A stretch of DNA of 64,000 nucleotides, taken from positions 62,001-126,000 of the forward strand of contig NZ_JABBXF010000025.1 in NCBI RefSeq assembly GCF_013030945.1, in the 5' to 3' direction. Shown here one piece after another: positions 48,873 through 57,379 of this stretch. Below the pieces are notes generated by a model. The model was not told where the DNA came from. It made no database searches and was given only the letters and a program-made list of their open reading frames with translations. Numbering within the stretch: the first letter of the stretch is position 1; every line of letters begins with the position of its first letter. A program made the translations under genes and the position numbers. The stretch comes from Streptomyces morookaense (GTDB lineage Bacteria; Actinomycetota; Actinomycetes; Streptomycetales; Streptomycetaceae).

Positions 48873-51743
48873 TCATCCGTCCTCTCGGGTGAAGCGCCGG
48901 TTGCGCACAGAGCCCTTCTCGTACTGGGAGGCGACGGGGAAGTAGCCGTCCAGGAAGACCGCGAGCGCATCCGCCTGCTCGTCCTCCGGGACGTCACCGT
49001 CGTGGTAGTCGTTGATGCAGAACACGTCGTGGGAACGCAGCGCCAGCAGGCGGTGCAGGCGCACATGGTGCTCGCGCAGGCCGACGTTGACGAAGGCGGA
49101 GCTGACCGAGCCGGGCATGCTGGTGCCGGTGAAGAGTCCGTACCAGTGGTGCAGGGACGAGGGGATCGCCAGGTCCTCGCGGCTGCGGAACTGCGCCTCG
49201 GCGGTGCGCGCCACCTCTTCGGGGAAGCGCTCCTCCAGCTCCGCGAGGACGCTGCGGCGCAGCGGGTGCGGGGCGTGCAGGAAGGTGTTGGCGATGGTCC
49301 TGCCGAACTCCCGCTCCATCAGCGCCCTGTTGTTCTTCGCGGCCGCGAAGACGAGGTCGCTGTCGAGGGACGGGTCGCCGGCCGGGATGGCGGTGGGCGA
49401 GATGAAGCACTTCGCCTTGCCGGAACCGTGGAAGAAGGACTCGGGCTTCATCGGGCGGCCGAGGAAGACGTCGTCGTTGAAGTACAGGATGTGCTCGGCG
49501 ATGCCCTCGATGCGGTGGATGCGGCTCTCGATGGCGTGCGAGTTGAAGGAGGGCAGGCGCCCGGTGTCGCCGAAGACCTCCCGGTGGCTGACGACGTGCA
49601 CCCGGGGGTGGTCGGTGTCGAGCCAGTCGGGGGTCTGGTCGTCGGTGAGGAGGTAGATGTTGCGCACCCACGGGGCGTGCAGGTCCAGCGAGCGCAGGGA
49701 GTAGCGCAGTTCGTCGCGGCTGCGGAAGCGCGCGGAGCTGCCGGCGGACTCGGCGGCGAGGATGCCGTGTTCGGCCTGGGTACGGGCCTTGCGCTCCAGC
49801 CAGGCCTCGTCCGTGCCGTCGACCCAGGTGTAGACGACGTCGACGGGGAAGTCGATGTCGTCGACGAAGGTCCTGGTGAACGCCTCGACGGTGCGGTACG
49901 TACGCTCGCCGACGGTGATGTCCGCGGTGCGCTCCAGCTCGGCGCGCGGGAAGGTGGGGCCGTAGCGGGTGCCGGCCGGAACGGTGACGGTGGTCTCGTC
50001 GTCCTCGGTGTCCTGCCAGAACACGATGTTGCAGCCGTAGATGCCGCTGATGCGCAGCTGCTGCTTGCCGGTGAGCACGGGCCGGAAGATGCGGACGATG
50101 TTGCAGTCGCCCGGTACGGCCGTCGAGGTGGCGAACGAGGCGAGGACGGTGCGCAGCACGGCGCCGCGGTCGTTGAGGAAGCCGGCGTAGACCGGTTCGT
50201 CGCGGTAGCGCTCGGCGAAGGCCCGCAGGAACGTGTTCCGGTGGGTGCCGTCGACGAGGACGGAGTGCCGCAGCTGCGGGGTCGGGGTGAGGATGTACGG
50301 AATCCCCAGCTCGTCCAGCACCGCCACCGTGAGGTCGAGGTTGTCCTGCATGACCTCGAACGGCGTGGTGTCCTCCCGGATCAGGGAGATCTGCCCGCCG
50401 GCCCGCTTCACGTCGGGGCGCGCCGCCTCGATGCGGACCTCGTGGGCCTTGTGGGCCACGTCGGAGTGCGGGCGGTCGACGCCCTGCGGGACCGCGGCGC
50501 CGGTGATGCCGCCCTGGGCGTCGGCGGCGGCCTGGAGGGTGCGGCGGCGGGCCTTGTCGGCGGTGCGGGTGCCGTCGGCGCGGTGGGCGGCGAGCTCGCC
50601 GAGCAGGCGGTTCCACTCCTCGGCGACCTCGCCGTCGGTGTACCGCTCGGAGGTCTTGAGGGCGGCGGCGCCCATCTCCTTGCGCAGCTCGTCGTCGTCC
50701 ATCAACTTGGCGAGCGCGTCGGCCAGTTCCGTCTCGTCGCCGAGCGGGACGAGCAGTCCGTCGTGGCCGTCGGTGAGTATCTCGCCGGGGCCGTTGGGGC
50801 AGTCGTAGGCGACGACGGGCACGCCGGCCGCCTGGGCCTCGACGAGCACCAGTCCGAAGGCCTCGACGCGGGAGGTGAGCATGGCGACGGACGCCTTGGC
50901 CCACTCCTCCGTCATGTTGGGCGTGCTGCCGACGAGTTGGACCTGGTCGGCGATGCCGAGCTGGTTGGTGAGGTTCTTGAGCGCCCGCATGCGGGGGCCG
51001 TCGCCGAGGATGCGCAGGGTCCAGCGGGGGCGGTCGAGGGCGACGGCGGCGAAGGCGCGCACCGCGTGCTCGATCTGCTTCTCGTTGGCCAGGCGGGCGC
51101 CGAGGACCACGGTGCGGGTCTGCAGCGTGGACTTCGGGCGGTAGCCGCTGGGCAGGGCGTTGCCGATGGCGGCGAGGCGGGGGGCGCAGGCGCCGAGGGT
51201 CTCGGCGAACCAGTCGCGGGTGGCGCCGGTGAGGGCGACCAGGGCGTCGAGGGCGGAGCTGTACAGCCGCAGCGGTTCGCCGGAGGGGCCGCGCAGCTCG
51301 GAGACGCGGTGGTCGAAGTGGACGGTGAGGACGTGCGGCGGGGCGAGCTGGGCCATGTAGGCCATCAGCGCGGGCGTGCTGGAGATCAGCACGTCGGTGT
51401 CGATGGTGCGCAGGGCCTCGGTGAGCTCCACGTCGGTGAGGCGGCTGAAGTCCGACTCCCAGGAGGCGTCGACCAGTTCGCTGGGGGTGGCGGCGAGCCG
51501 CTTGTAGGCGGCGGCCATGCCCTCGGCGGTGTCGGGCTCGACGGGGCGCTGCTGGTCGCCCTTCTTGTCCACGAGGTAGCGCACGGGCACCGCGCCGCTG
51601 CCGAAGAACGTCTCGCCGGTGGTGCGGAAGATGCTGAGGATCTCCACGTCGTGCTGCTTGGCGAGCAGCTCGGCGAGGGTCATCGTGGCGCGTTCGGTAC
51701 CGCCCATCAGGTCGGCGTAGGTCAGCAGAAAGGTGATTTTCAC
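48873..51743 (-). CDS. GT4 glycosyltransferase fused to Stealth-type sugar phosphotransferase
   Basis: This 956-aa protein joins two enzymes. Residues 1-395 are a GT-B glycosyltransferase family 4 domain (LTYADLMGGTERATMTLAELL, VVLGARLANEKQIEHAVRAFA, EAFGLVLVEAQAAGVPVVAYDCPNGPGEIL). Residues 470-956 are a Stealth phosphotransferase with CR1 (FPVDVVYTWVDGTDEAW), CR2 (SRDELRYSLRSLDLHAPWVRNIYLLTDDQTP, NDDVFLG), CR3 (AKNNRALMEREFGR, HAPHPLRRSV, SSLHHWYGL) and CR4 (CINDYHDGDVPEDEQADALAVFLDGYFP). It would build and phosphodiester-link sugars of a capsule-like polymer. GTG start. Middle gene of a three-gene operon. Confidence 0.9.
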   Translation of the reverse strand: MKITFLLTYADLMGGTERATMTLAELLAKQHDVEILSIFRTTGETFFGSGAVPVRYLVDKKGDQQRPVEPDTAEGMAAAYKRLAATPSELVDASWESDFSRLTDVELTEALRTIDTDVLISSTPALMAYMAQLAPPHVLTVHFDHRVSELRGPSGEPLRLYSSALDALVALTGATRDWFAETLGACAPRLAAIGNALPSGYRPKSTLQTRTVVLGARLANEKQIEHAVRAFAAVALDRPRWTLRILGDGPRMRALKNLTNQLGIADQVQLVGSTPNMTEEWAKASVAMLTSRVEAFGLVLVEAQAAGVPVVAYDCPNGPGEILTDGHDGLLVPLGDETELADALAKLMDDDELRKEMGAAALKTSERYTDGEVAEEWNRLLGELAAHRADGTRTADKARRRTLQAAADAQGGITGAAVPQGVDRPHSDVAHKAHEVRIEAARPDVKRAGGQISLIREDTTPFEVMQDNLDLTVAVLDELGIPYILTPTPQLRHSVLVDGTHRNTFLRAFAERYRDEPVYAGFLNDRGAVLRTVLASFATSTAVPGDCNIVRIFRPVLTGKQQLRISGIYGCNIVFWQDTEDDETTVTVPAGTRYGPTFPRAELERTADITVGERTYRTVEAFTRTFVDDIDFPVDVVYTWVDGTDEAWLERKARTQAEHGILAAESAGSSARFRSRDELRYSLRSLDLHAPWVRNIYLLTDDQTPDWLDTDHPRVHVVSHREVFGDTGRLPSFNSHAIESRIHRIEGIAEHILYFNDDVFLGRPMKPESFFHGSGKAKCFISPTAIPAGDPSLDSDLVFAAAKNNRALMEREFGRTIANTFLHAPHPLRRSVLAELEERFPEEVARTAEAQFRSREDLAIPSSLHHWYGLFTGTSMPGSVSSAFVNVGLREHHVRLHRLLALRSHDVFCINDYHDGDVPEDEQADALAVFLDGYFPVASQYEKGSVRNRRFTREDG

Positions 51744-51786
51744 GTGCGGCCTTCGTGGTCTGCGGCGGTCCGGGTGGCTGGGGCCG

Positions 51787-52821
51787 TCATGGGGTGACGG
51801 AGGTGCGCGGGGTACAGACGAGCTGGAGCGCGCCGCGGCGGGTGTACTGGGGCTTGACCTGGACGAAGGTGCCGTCCGCGGCGCGCACGGTGAACGCGGC
51901 CGGGGTGAGCACCTTGCGGGGCGTGCGCAGGTCGTGGTCGCGGCGGCCGAGGTCCAGGGCGCGGCCGCGGCGGTTGCGGACGGGCAGGCGGAACGTCCAG
52001 ACCTGGCGGCCGGAGGTGCCGGTCATGTCGGCGAGGGGGACGGACACCCGCCAGGCGCTGTCGTCGCCGGGCAGGGGTTCGGCGGTGCGGCGCAGGACGC
52101 GGCGGCGCTGCTGTTCGACGACCTCGACGACGGGCCGGGCGCCGCGCGTGGCGTCGGCGGCCGGGCCGTGGACGGCGAAGAGCAGGCCGGCCCCGGTGAA
52201 GGAGCGCTCGATGCGCAGCACCTCGGCGCGGGAGACGGCGGGTGCGACGGTGAGCCGCAGCTGGCCGGAGGCGGTGATGCCCATGTGGTGGCGCCGTCCG
52301 GTGTGCGGGCAGACGGCGAGGGCACGGGTGGGGCCGGAGAAGCCGGGCGCGCCGTCGCCGAGGAGGCGCAGGCGGACCGGCGCGGGGGCGGCGTCCAGCT
52401 CCAGGGCGAGGGTCCAGCGGCCGGTGCCGAGGGGCAGGCCGCCGATCGTGTCGCCGAGCAGCACGGTCGCGCTGACGCAGGGGCGGCCGGCGTCGTCGCG
52501 GTGGGTGCGGGCGTCGGCGCGCAGCTCGGTGGCGCCCTGGGCGAGGACGAGCCGGGCGGGGGCGTCCTCGGGGGTGCCGGCCGGGAGCTCGGCGTGCAGA
52601 TTGAGGGTGTGCCCGTCGAGGACCGCGGCGTAGCGGACGCGGGCGGCGGAGCCGTGGGCCGCGGGCATGAGGACGGAGTCGACGAGGGTGTCGCGGCCGG
52701 TGGCGACGCCGGAGCGGACGCCGTCGCGCACGGCGGCCCCGACCTTCAGGACGGGGCTGCGGCGCAGGGCGATGCGCGCGGACTTCTTGATCACGCGCAG
52801 GGCGTGGCGGGGGGCGCTCAC
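51787..52821 (-). CDS. Hypothetical beta-rich protein in the Stealth operon
   Basis: This 344-aa protein begins with a basic helix (VIKKSARIALRRSPVLKVGAAVRDGVRSG) and then is mainly beta-strand with repeated W/V-x-L patterns (GRWTLALELDAAPAPVRLRLLGDG, RQVWTFRLPVRNRRGRALDLGRRDHDLRTPRKVLTPAAFTV). I do not recognise a family. It has no signal peptide. It precedes the GT4-Stealth gene by 43 bases and would be the first gene of that operon, so a part in glycan assembly is likely. GTG 52821 or GTG 52794 may be the start. Confidence 0.68.
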   Translation of the reverse strand: MSAPRHALRVIKKSARIALRRSPVLKVGAAVRDGVRSGVATGRDTLVDSVLMPAAHGSAARVRYAAVLDGHTLNLHAELPAGTPEDAPARLVLAQGATELRADARTHRDDAGRPCVSATVLLGDTIGGLPLGTGRWTLALELDAAPAPVRLRLLGDGAPGFSGPTRALAVCPHTGRRHHMGITASGQLRLTVAPAVSRAEVLRIERSFTGAGLLFAVHGPAADATRGARPVVEVVEQQRRRVLRRTAEPLPGDDSAWRVSVPLADMTGTSGRQVWTFRLPVRNRRGRALDLGRRDHDLRTPRKVLTPAAFTVRAADGTFVQVKPQYTRRGALQLVCTPRTSVTP

Positions 52822-53227
52822 GGGCGTGCCCCGCGTGCGCTCGGCCGGTCCTCGGGAGTCATGATCTGGAAGTGCACCCCAACAGGGTAATCGGACCCCC
52901 GAAGTGGGGAGGAGCGGTTCCGGCCCGGCCACCGAGATCCGTTACGGGTCTACAATCAAAGGAAAGGTAAATTTTTCGGACGGGCGCCACGGCCTGCGAA
53001 ACCTCGCCGCAACGCATCCGCCCTTGCCGCGCCAGCTGATCGTCATTCCGGGGCCACTACGGTGTGCCCCTGGGGGATCCCCAAGGAAATTGCACCCAGT
53101 TGAGCATCTCTGATAGTTACTTGGAGATCTGTTTGCCGACATAGACCGCTTTGGTATGCCGGGAAGCAAGAGAGGGTGCCCCCACAGCGCACGACCGCGG
53201 CTCACCACGGGAAGATCTGGAACGGCC
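52822..53227. other. 406-nt divergent spacer between the two Stealth genes
   Basis: This spacer contains an AT-rich patch for this genome (about 52950-52980, TACAATCAAAGG and AAATTTTTC) and a second one at 53095-53155 (TTGAGCATCTCTGATAGTTAC). These probably hold the divergent promoters. TACAAT at 52951 looks like a -10, but I see no -35 at the right distance. No gene is evident. Confidence 0.5.
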
Positions 53228-55075
53228 ATGACATCGGAAGCCCAGTCGTCACTGCCCGGACGTGGTGAAGCTCTCGTCCCGGCAGCCCGCGCGAACCCCG
53301 AGAAGTCCGGCCTCGTCAAGGCGTACCGCCGCCTCCTGCCCGAGAGCACCCGGCGCGCGATAGCCCAGCGGGTCTCCGTGGAGACCCGCGGCGCCCTCAT
53401 GCAGCACATGGCCAGTTCGCTCGACCTCCAGCAGCGCGGCCAGAAGCTCCGCGGCAAGGTCCTGCAGCGCCGCTACGCCGCCCACCTCGACGAGGCCCTC
53501 CCCCGCGTGGTGCTCGTCGACGGCAAGGCCCGTATCGCCCTGGTCGACCCCGCCCCCACCCCGCAGGCCGCCCGTGCCGACGCGCTCGCGCTCGTCTGCA
53601 CCACCTTCGAGCACGCCGGGATCGACCACTTCTGCGTCCGCACGGAGCCGGGCCAGGCCCCCTCCGTCGCCGTCTCCGCCGCCGACCGCGGCCGGGTCCA
53701 GCAGGAGCTGGCCCGCCTGTGCCGCCGCATCCCCGGCTACGCTGCCCCCGTCGACCGCGAGGGCGTCCCCGGCACCCCGCACGCCGGCTTCGTCCACACC
53801 ACCTGGCGCCGCCTGCAGTCCGCCCCCGTGACCCGCGTCACCTGGTACCGCACCATCGCCGACGGCGAGCTCGTCCTGGGCCAGGAGCACGGCTGCGACA
53901 TCGAGTACTGGAAGCCGGAGGACGGCCCCGAGGGCCCCTGGCTCGTCGCCCCGCGCCGCAACGTCGTCACCGCGGAGGTCCCCGCGGCCGCCGCCCCCGT
54001 GGACGCGCCCGCCGAGCTCTTCACCGGCCCGCTCGCCCTCGGCGGCGAGGACACCGCGGCCCCGCACCGCACGGTGCACACCCGACCCGAGTTCACCATC
54101 CGGCTGCCGCAGGACATCCCCTTCCCCATCGACGTCGTCTACACCTGGGTCGACGGCGCGGACCCCGCCTGGGCCGAGCGCCGCTCCCGCGCCCTGCGGG
54201 CCGCCGGGGGCAGCGAGTCCCACCACGAGGAGGCGGTGAACGCCGCCCGCTTCCTCAGCCGCGACGAGCTCAAGTACTCCCTGCGCTCGCTCCACCAGTA
54301 CGCCCCCTGGGTGCGCAAGGTCTTCCTGGTCACCGACGACCAGACCCCCGCCTGGCTGGACACCTCCCACCCGGGCATCCAGGTCGTCAGCCACAAGGAG
54401 ATCTTCTCCGACCCCAAGGTGCTGCCGACCTTCAACTCGCACGCCATCGAGAGCCAGCTGCACCACATCGAGGGTCTGTCGGAGCACTTCCTCTACTTCA
54501 ACGACGACGTCTTCCTCGGCAACCCGCTGACCCCGCAGACGTTCTTCCTCTCCAACGGCCTGACGAAGTTCTTCCTCTCCCCCGCCCTCGTGCCGCTGGG
54601 CGACCGCAGCCCCGCCGACGCCCCGGTCGCGGCGGCCGCCAAGAACAACAGAGCCCTGGTGGAGGAACGCTTCGCCACCACCCTCACGCAGAAGATGCGG
54701 CACGTCCCGCACGCGCTGCGGCGCTCCATGCTGGACGAGATCGAGGAGCGCTACGCCGAGGCCCATGCGGCCACCGCCGCGGCCCGCTTCCGCAGCCCCG
54801 ACGACCTGTCCGTCGCCTCCTCGCTGCACCACTACTACGCGTACCACCAGGGCCGGGCCATACCGTCCGACCTGCGCTACATGTACATGGACCTGGCCCA
54901 CCCCAACACGTCCCGCCGCCTCAACCGGCTGCTGGCCAACCGGGACCTGGACATCTTCTGCATCAACGACACGGTCTCGACGGAGAAGGACCTGCAGCGC
55001 ACCGACGCGCTCATCCGTCCCTTCCTGGAGGGCTACTTCCCGGTGCCGAGCCCGTTCGAGAAGCACGCCGGCTAG
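53228..55075 (+). CDS. Stealth-family capsular sugar phosphotransferase
   Basis: This 615-aa cytoplasmic protein has an N-terminal helical region, a variable middle, and the four Stealth regions: CR1 FPIDVVYTWVDGADPAW, CR2 SRDELKYSLRSLHQYAPWVRKVFLVTDDQTPAWLD with NDDVFLG, CR3 AKNNRALVEERF with HVPHALRRSM and SSLHHYYAYH, and CR4 CINDTVSTEKDLQRTDALIRPFLEGYFP. These enzymes join sugar-1-phosphates, as in capsule synthesis. Its C-terminal half is paralogous to the fusion protein encoded opposite. It lacks the GT4 domain. ATG 53228 is preceded by GGAA. Confidence 0.9.
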   Translation: MTSEAQSSLPGRGEALVPAARANPEKSGLVKAYRRLLPESTRRAIAQRVSVETRGALMQHMASSLDLQQRGQKLRGKVLQRRYAAHLDEALPRVVLVDGKARIALVDPAPTPQAARADALALVCTTFEHAGIDHFCVRTEPGQAPSVAVSAADRGRVQQELARLCRRIPGYAAPVDREGVPGTPHAGFVHTTWRRLQSAPVTRVTWYRTIADGELVLGQEHGCDIEYWKPEDGPEGPWLVAPRRNVVTAEVPAAAAPVDAPAELFTGPLALGGEDTAAPHRTVHTRPEFTIRLPQDIPFPIDVVYTWVDGADPAWAERRSRALRAAGGSESHHEEAVNAARFLSRDELKYSLRSLHQYAPWVRKVFLVTDDQTPAWLDTSHPGIQVVSHKEIFSDPKVLPTFNSHAIESQLHHIEGLSEHFLYFNDDVFLGNPLTPQTFFLSNGLTKFFLSPALVPLGDRSPADAPVAAAAKNNRALVEERFATTLTQKMRHVPHALRRSMLDEIEERYAEAHAATAAARFRSPDDLSVASSLHHYYAYHQGRAIPSDLRYMYMDLAHPNTSRRLNRLLANRDLDIFCINDTVSTEKDLQRTDALIRPFLEGYFPVPSPFEKHAG

Positions 55076-55178
55076 CCGAGGGCTCACCCGATCGGGTGGT
55101 CGTATAGCAATACTCGGGCGCGGCCCGCGCGGAAGATCCAACCTGCTGGGTGGACGCAGCCGCCGAGGAGCCAGCCCG

Positions 55179-55526
55179 ATGCCGCCTTCGCCCCAGACGC
55201 ACCCCGAGATCCTGATCTCCAAGCGCGCCGCCGACTTCCTCGGCCGGGCGCCGGAGACGCTGCTGACACCGAAGCAGGTGCAGAAGGCCCTGCAGATGTC
55301 GCACGACACACAGGGCCGGATCACCGGACCGCTGAGCGTCGCACAGTTCCGGCTGCTGCTCGCGCAGCCGCCGGAGTGGCTGCTGGAGCACCATCGCGGG
55401 CTGGTCGCCAAGGGGATCCCGCAACAGGGGCGCCCGGCGCCACCGCGCCCCGCCGCGGCGTTCGGGCCCCTCTTCCGCGAACCGGCGTTCGCGGAGATCG
55501 CGGAGGAGGACTCGGTTGCCGACTGA
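55179..55526 (+). CDS. Hypothetical small cytoplasmic protein
   Basis: This 115-aa protein has ILISKRAADFLGRAPETLLTPKQVQKALQMSHDTQGRITGPLSVAQFRLLLAQPPEWLLEHHRG. The second part ends in a PPEWL box that faintly recalls DUF5997. It has no signal or membrane segment. GAGGAG precedes the ATG by about ten bases. I do not recognise it with confidence. It is convergent with the DUF937 gene, 20 bases apart. Confidence 0.62.
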   Translation: MPPSPQTHPEILISKRAADFLGRAPETLLTPKQVQKALQMSHDTQGRITGPLSVAQFRLLLAQPPEWLLEHHRGLVAKGIPQQGRPAPPRPAAAFGPLFREPAFAEIAEEDSVAD

Positions 55527-55546
55527 GCGTGCGGTTCCGGCAGAGC

Positions 55547-55954
55547 CTAGAGCTGCTGCCTGATCAAGTCCTCCAGCGAGCCCTGCGGCACCTCCCCCCG
55601 CGGCGTCAGCCGATCAACCACCTTCGGCAGCGCCTCCGCCAGCCGGTCGGCGGCCTGCTCCGGGGAACACCCCGCCTGCTGCGCAACGTGTTCGAGCGTC
55701 TGGTACGGCAGCGCCTGCGCGATCTCGGGCCCGCTGACGGCCGTGTTCGCGCTCGTCCCCACCCACGACCGGGCCTGCTCCCCCAGCCCGCCCTCGGTCA
55801 GCTCGCGCATCAGCCCCTCCAGCGGATTCCCGCCCAGCTGCCCGCTGTCGCCGAGCGTGCCGAGCAGGGTGGCAAGCAGCTTGCCGTCCCTGCCCTTGCC
55901 TTCCCCCTCACCGATCAGCCCGCCGAGCAGGCTCCCCAGGTCGTTCCCAGCCAT
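55547..55954 (-). CDS. DUF937 (YidB-like) protein
   Basis: This 135-aa protein is Gly/Leu-rich at first (NDLGSLLGGLIGEGEGKGRDGKLLATLLGTLGDSGQLGGNPLEGLMRELTEGGLGEQARSWVGTSANTAVSG) and ends with AQQAGCSPEQAADRLAEALPKVVDRLTPRGEVP, the YidB/DUF937 signature. Its role is unknown in any organism I recall. ATG 55954 follows AGGGG at eight bases. Upstream are three tandem copies of a nine-base unit GTGGACGCG. Confidence 0.88.
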   Translation of the reverse strand: MAGNDLGSLLGGLIGEGEGKGRDGKLLATLLGTLGDSGQLGGNPLEGLMRELTEGGLGEQARSWVGTSANTAVSGPEIAQALPYQTLEHVAQQAGCSPEQAADRLAEALPKVVDRLTPRGEVPQGSLEDLIRQQL

Positions 55955-55975
55955 ACCGGTTACCCCTGCCTTTCG

Positions 55976-56002
55976 TGGACGCGGTGGACGCGGTGGACGC
56001 GG
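55976..56002. repeat. Three tandem GTGGACGCG units
   Basis: Three head-to-tail copies of a nine-base unit, 22 bases upstream of the DUF937 start. Copy number may vary between strains. Confidence 0.7.
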
Positions 56003-56062
56003 TGACATCCGGGGAAGGCCTACCCCCTGCGGGGCGGGGCGGCGGGGCGTGCCCCGGCAGGT

Positions 56063-56617
56063 TCACCCGAAGGGCACGTTGACACAGGCCAGACGCGCGC
56101 CGGCCATGCCGGCGTGCCCGGGGCCCGTCTCGGTGGCGTGCTCATGGATGACGACGGAACGCGCCTCTCCTGCACGGAAGAAGAAGTCGACGGACGACGT
56201 GGCGGATCCGTTCCCCCGCCCGTCGGTGGTGAAGTCCAGCCACACCTCGTTGTCCGGGTTGGCGTACTCCGGATCGCTGGAGGGCTGTTTCGGATCCACG
56301 ACATCCTGATAGTGCGCGCCGGAGTCGGCGGGCTTGGTGCCGCACGGCTTCTGGTGGACATGGGCGCCGAACGTACGGTCCGGCTGGAGACCGTGCAGGC
56401 GCAGCTCGATCTCGGTGCCGTCGCGGTGGGTGCTCTCCAGCACCACGACGCGGCTGCCCGCGGGCACCGCCTTCGCGTCGAACGTCACGGCCTGGTACGT
56501 ACCACCACCGGCTGCCGACTCGAACCGGCCGTGCACAGCCGTTCCGTCGCACGTCACGCCGGTCATGGACGAGGCCACGGCCATGGATGAGGCAAGCACT
56601 GACATGAGAAAGGACAT
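56063..56617 (-). CDS. Cu/Zn superoxide dismutase-like exported protein
   Basis: This 184-aa protein has a short hydrophobic lead (MSFLMSVLASSMAVASSMTGV) and a Greek-key SOD domain with the copper ligands in GAHVHQKPCG, SGAHYQD and SVVIHEHATETGPGHAGMAGARLACVN. Two Cys (KPCG and ACVN) fit the intramolecular disulfide. A clear zinc-loop HxGD set is missing (EVWLDF instead), so activity and metal content are uncertain. AAGGGG precedes the start by seven bases. It is divergent from the ArsR-like regulator gene. Confidence 0.8.
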   Translation of the reverse strand: MSFLMSVLASSMAVASSMTGVTCDGTAVHGRFESAAGGGTYQAVTFDAKAVPAGSRVVVLESTHRDGTEIELRLHGLQPDRTFGAHVHQKPCGTKPADSGAHYQDVVDPKQPSSDPEYANPDNEVWLDFTTDGRGNGSATSSVDFFFRAGEARSVVIHEHATETGPGHAGMAGARLACVNVPFG

Positions 56618-56742
56618 CTTCCGCCCCTTTCAGCGCAGTTCCCGCTGTCGACCCCTCGCTTGCGAGGGCTGTCGTACAGCCTTGCACCACTCCCCGCGGA
56701 CCGGGCCCCTGTCTCCACGGTATCCGGCCAACTGCCTTTCGG

Positions 56743-56780
56743 GAGTTGCAAGGACTGCTTGCAAAGGTCCTTTGCAACTC
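56743..56780. promoter_or_regulatory. Operator with three TTGCAA sites at 13-bp spacing
   Basis: TTGCAA, itself a palindrome, begins at 56746, 56759 and 56772, exactly 13 bases apart. The outer two are part of a longer inverted repeat GAGTTGCAA / TTGCAACTC. The block ends 13 bases before the start of the ArsR-like regulator gene, which probably controls itself and the downstream hydrolase. Confidence 0.72.
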
Positions 56781-56793
56781 GTAGCCTTCCCGC

Positions 56794-57357
56794 ATGGCCG
56801 AACAACCGCCCGCCCAGGAGATCACCGACGCCGAGGCGCTGCGCGCCTTCGCGCACCCGATGCGGCAGAAGATCGAACGGTGTCTGCGCCGGGGACCGGC
56901 CAACTCCGCCGCGCTCGCCCGCGAGTTGGGCGAGAGCACGGGGCTGGTCAGCTACCACCTGCGGCAACTGGCCAAGCACGGCTTCGTCGAGGAGGTCCCG
57001 GAGCTGGCGAAGGGGCGGGAGCGGTGGTGGCGGGCCGTGCCGGGGGACCGGCGGTTCCCGCCGTACAGCCGGCAGACTCCGGAGATGCGCGAGGCGCTGA
57101 CCGAGATGCACCGGCTCAGCCTCGCCGAACTCGTCGAATCCGCCCGGCGCTTCGCGGAGGCACGCGACACGCTGGGGCCCTGGGCCGACGCGGCGCTCTT
57201 CTCGCGCGCCACGCTCCGGGTCGATCCCGGTCAACTCCGCGCGTTCTTCGAGGAGTACATCGCGCTCCTCCACCGCTACTCGGCCCCGGAGGGGGAGGCC
57301 GCGCCCGGGGCGCGGACCGTGCTCGTCCGGCTGCTCGGCATTCCCGAGACCGACTGA
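56794..57357 (+). CDS. ArsR-type winged-helix regulator
   Basis: This 187-aa regulator has an N-terminal winged helix (DAEALRAFAHPMRQKIERCLRRGPANSAALARELGESTGLVSYHLRQLAKHGFVEEVPELAKGRERWWRA), typical of the ArsR/HTH_20 group without metal-binding Cys, and a C-terminal helical dimer or ligand part. ATG 56794 lies right after a triple TTGCAA site. The next gene starts 22 bases after its stop. It most likely represses the pair. Confidence 0.88.
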   Translation: MAEQPPAQEITDAEALRAFAHPMRQKIERCLRRGPANSAALARELGESTGLVSYHLRQLAKHGFVEEVPELAKGRERWWRAVPGDRRFPPYSRQTPEMREALTEMHRLSLAELVESARRFAEARDTLGPWADAALFSRATLRVDPGQLRAFFEEYIALLHRYSAPEGEAAPGARTVLVRLLGIPETD

Positions 57358-57379
57358 GGGAAGAAGGGGGGCGCACACC

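Noticed and set aside
55976..56002. Tandem nine-base units as a CRISPR-like array
   Set aside because: Only three units, directly abutting and without spacers.
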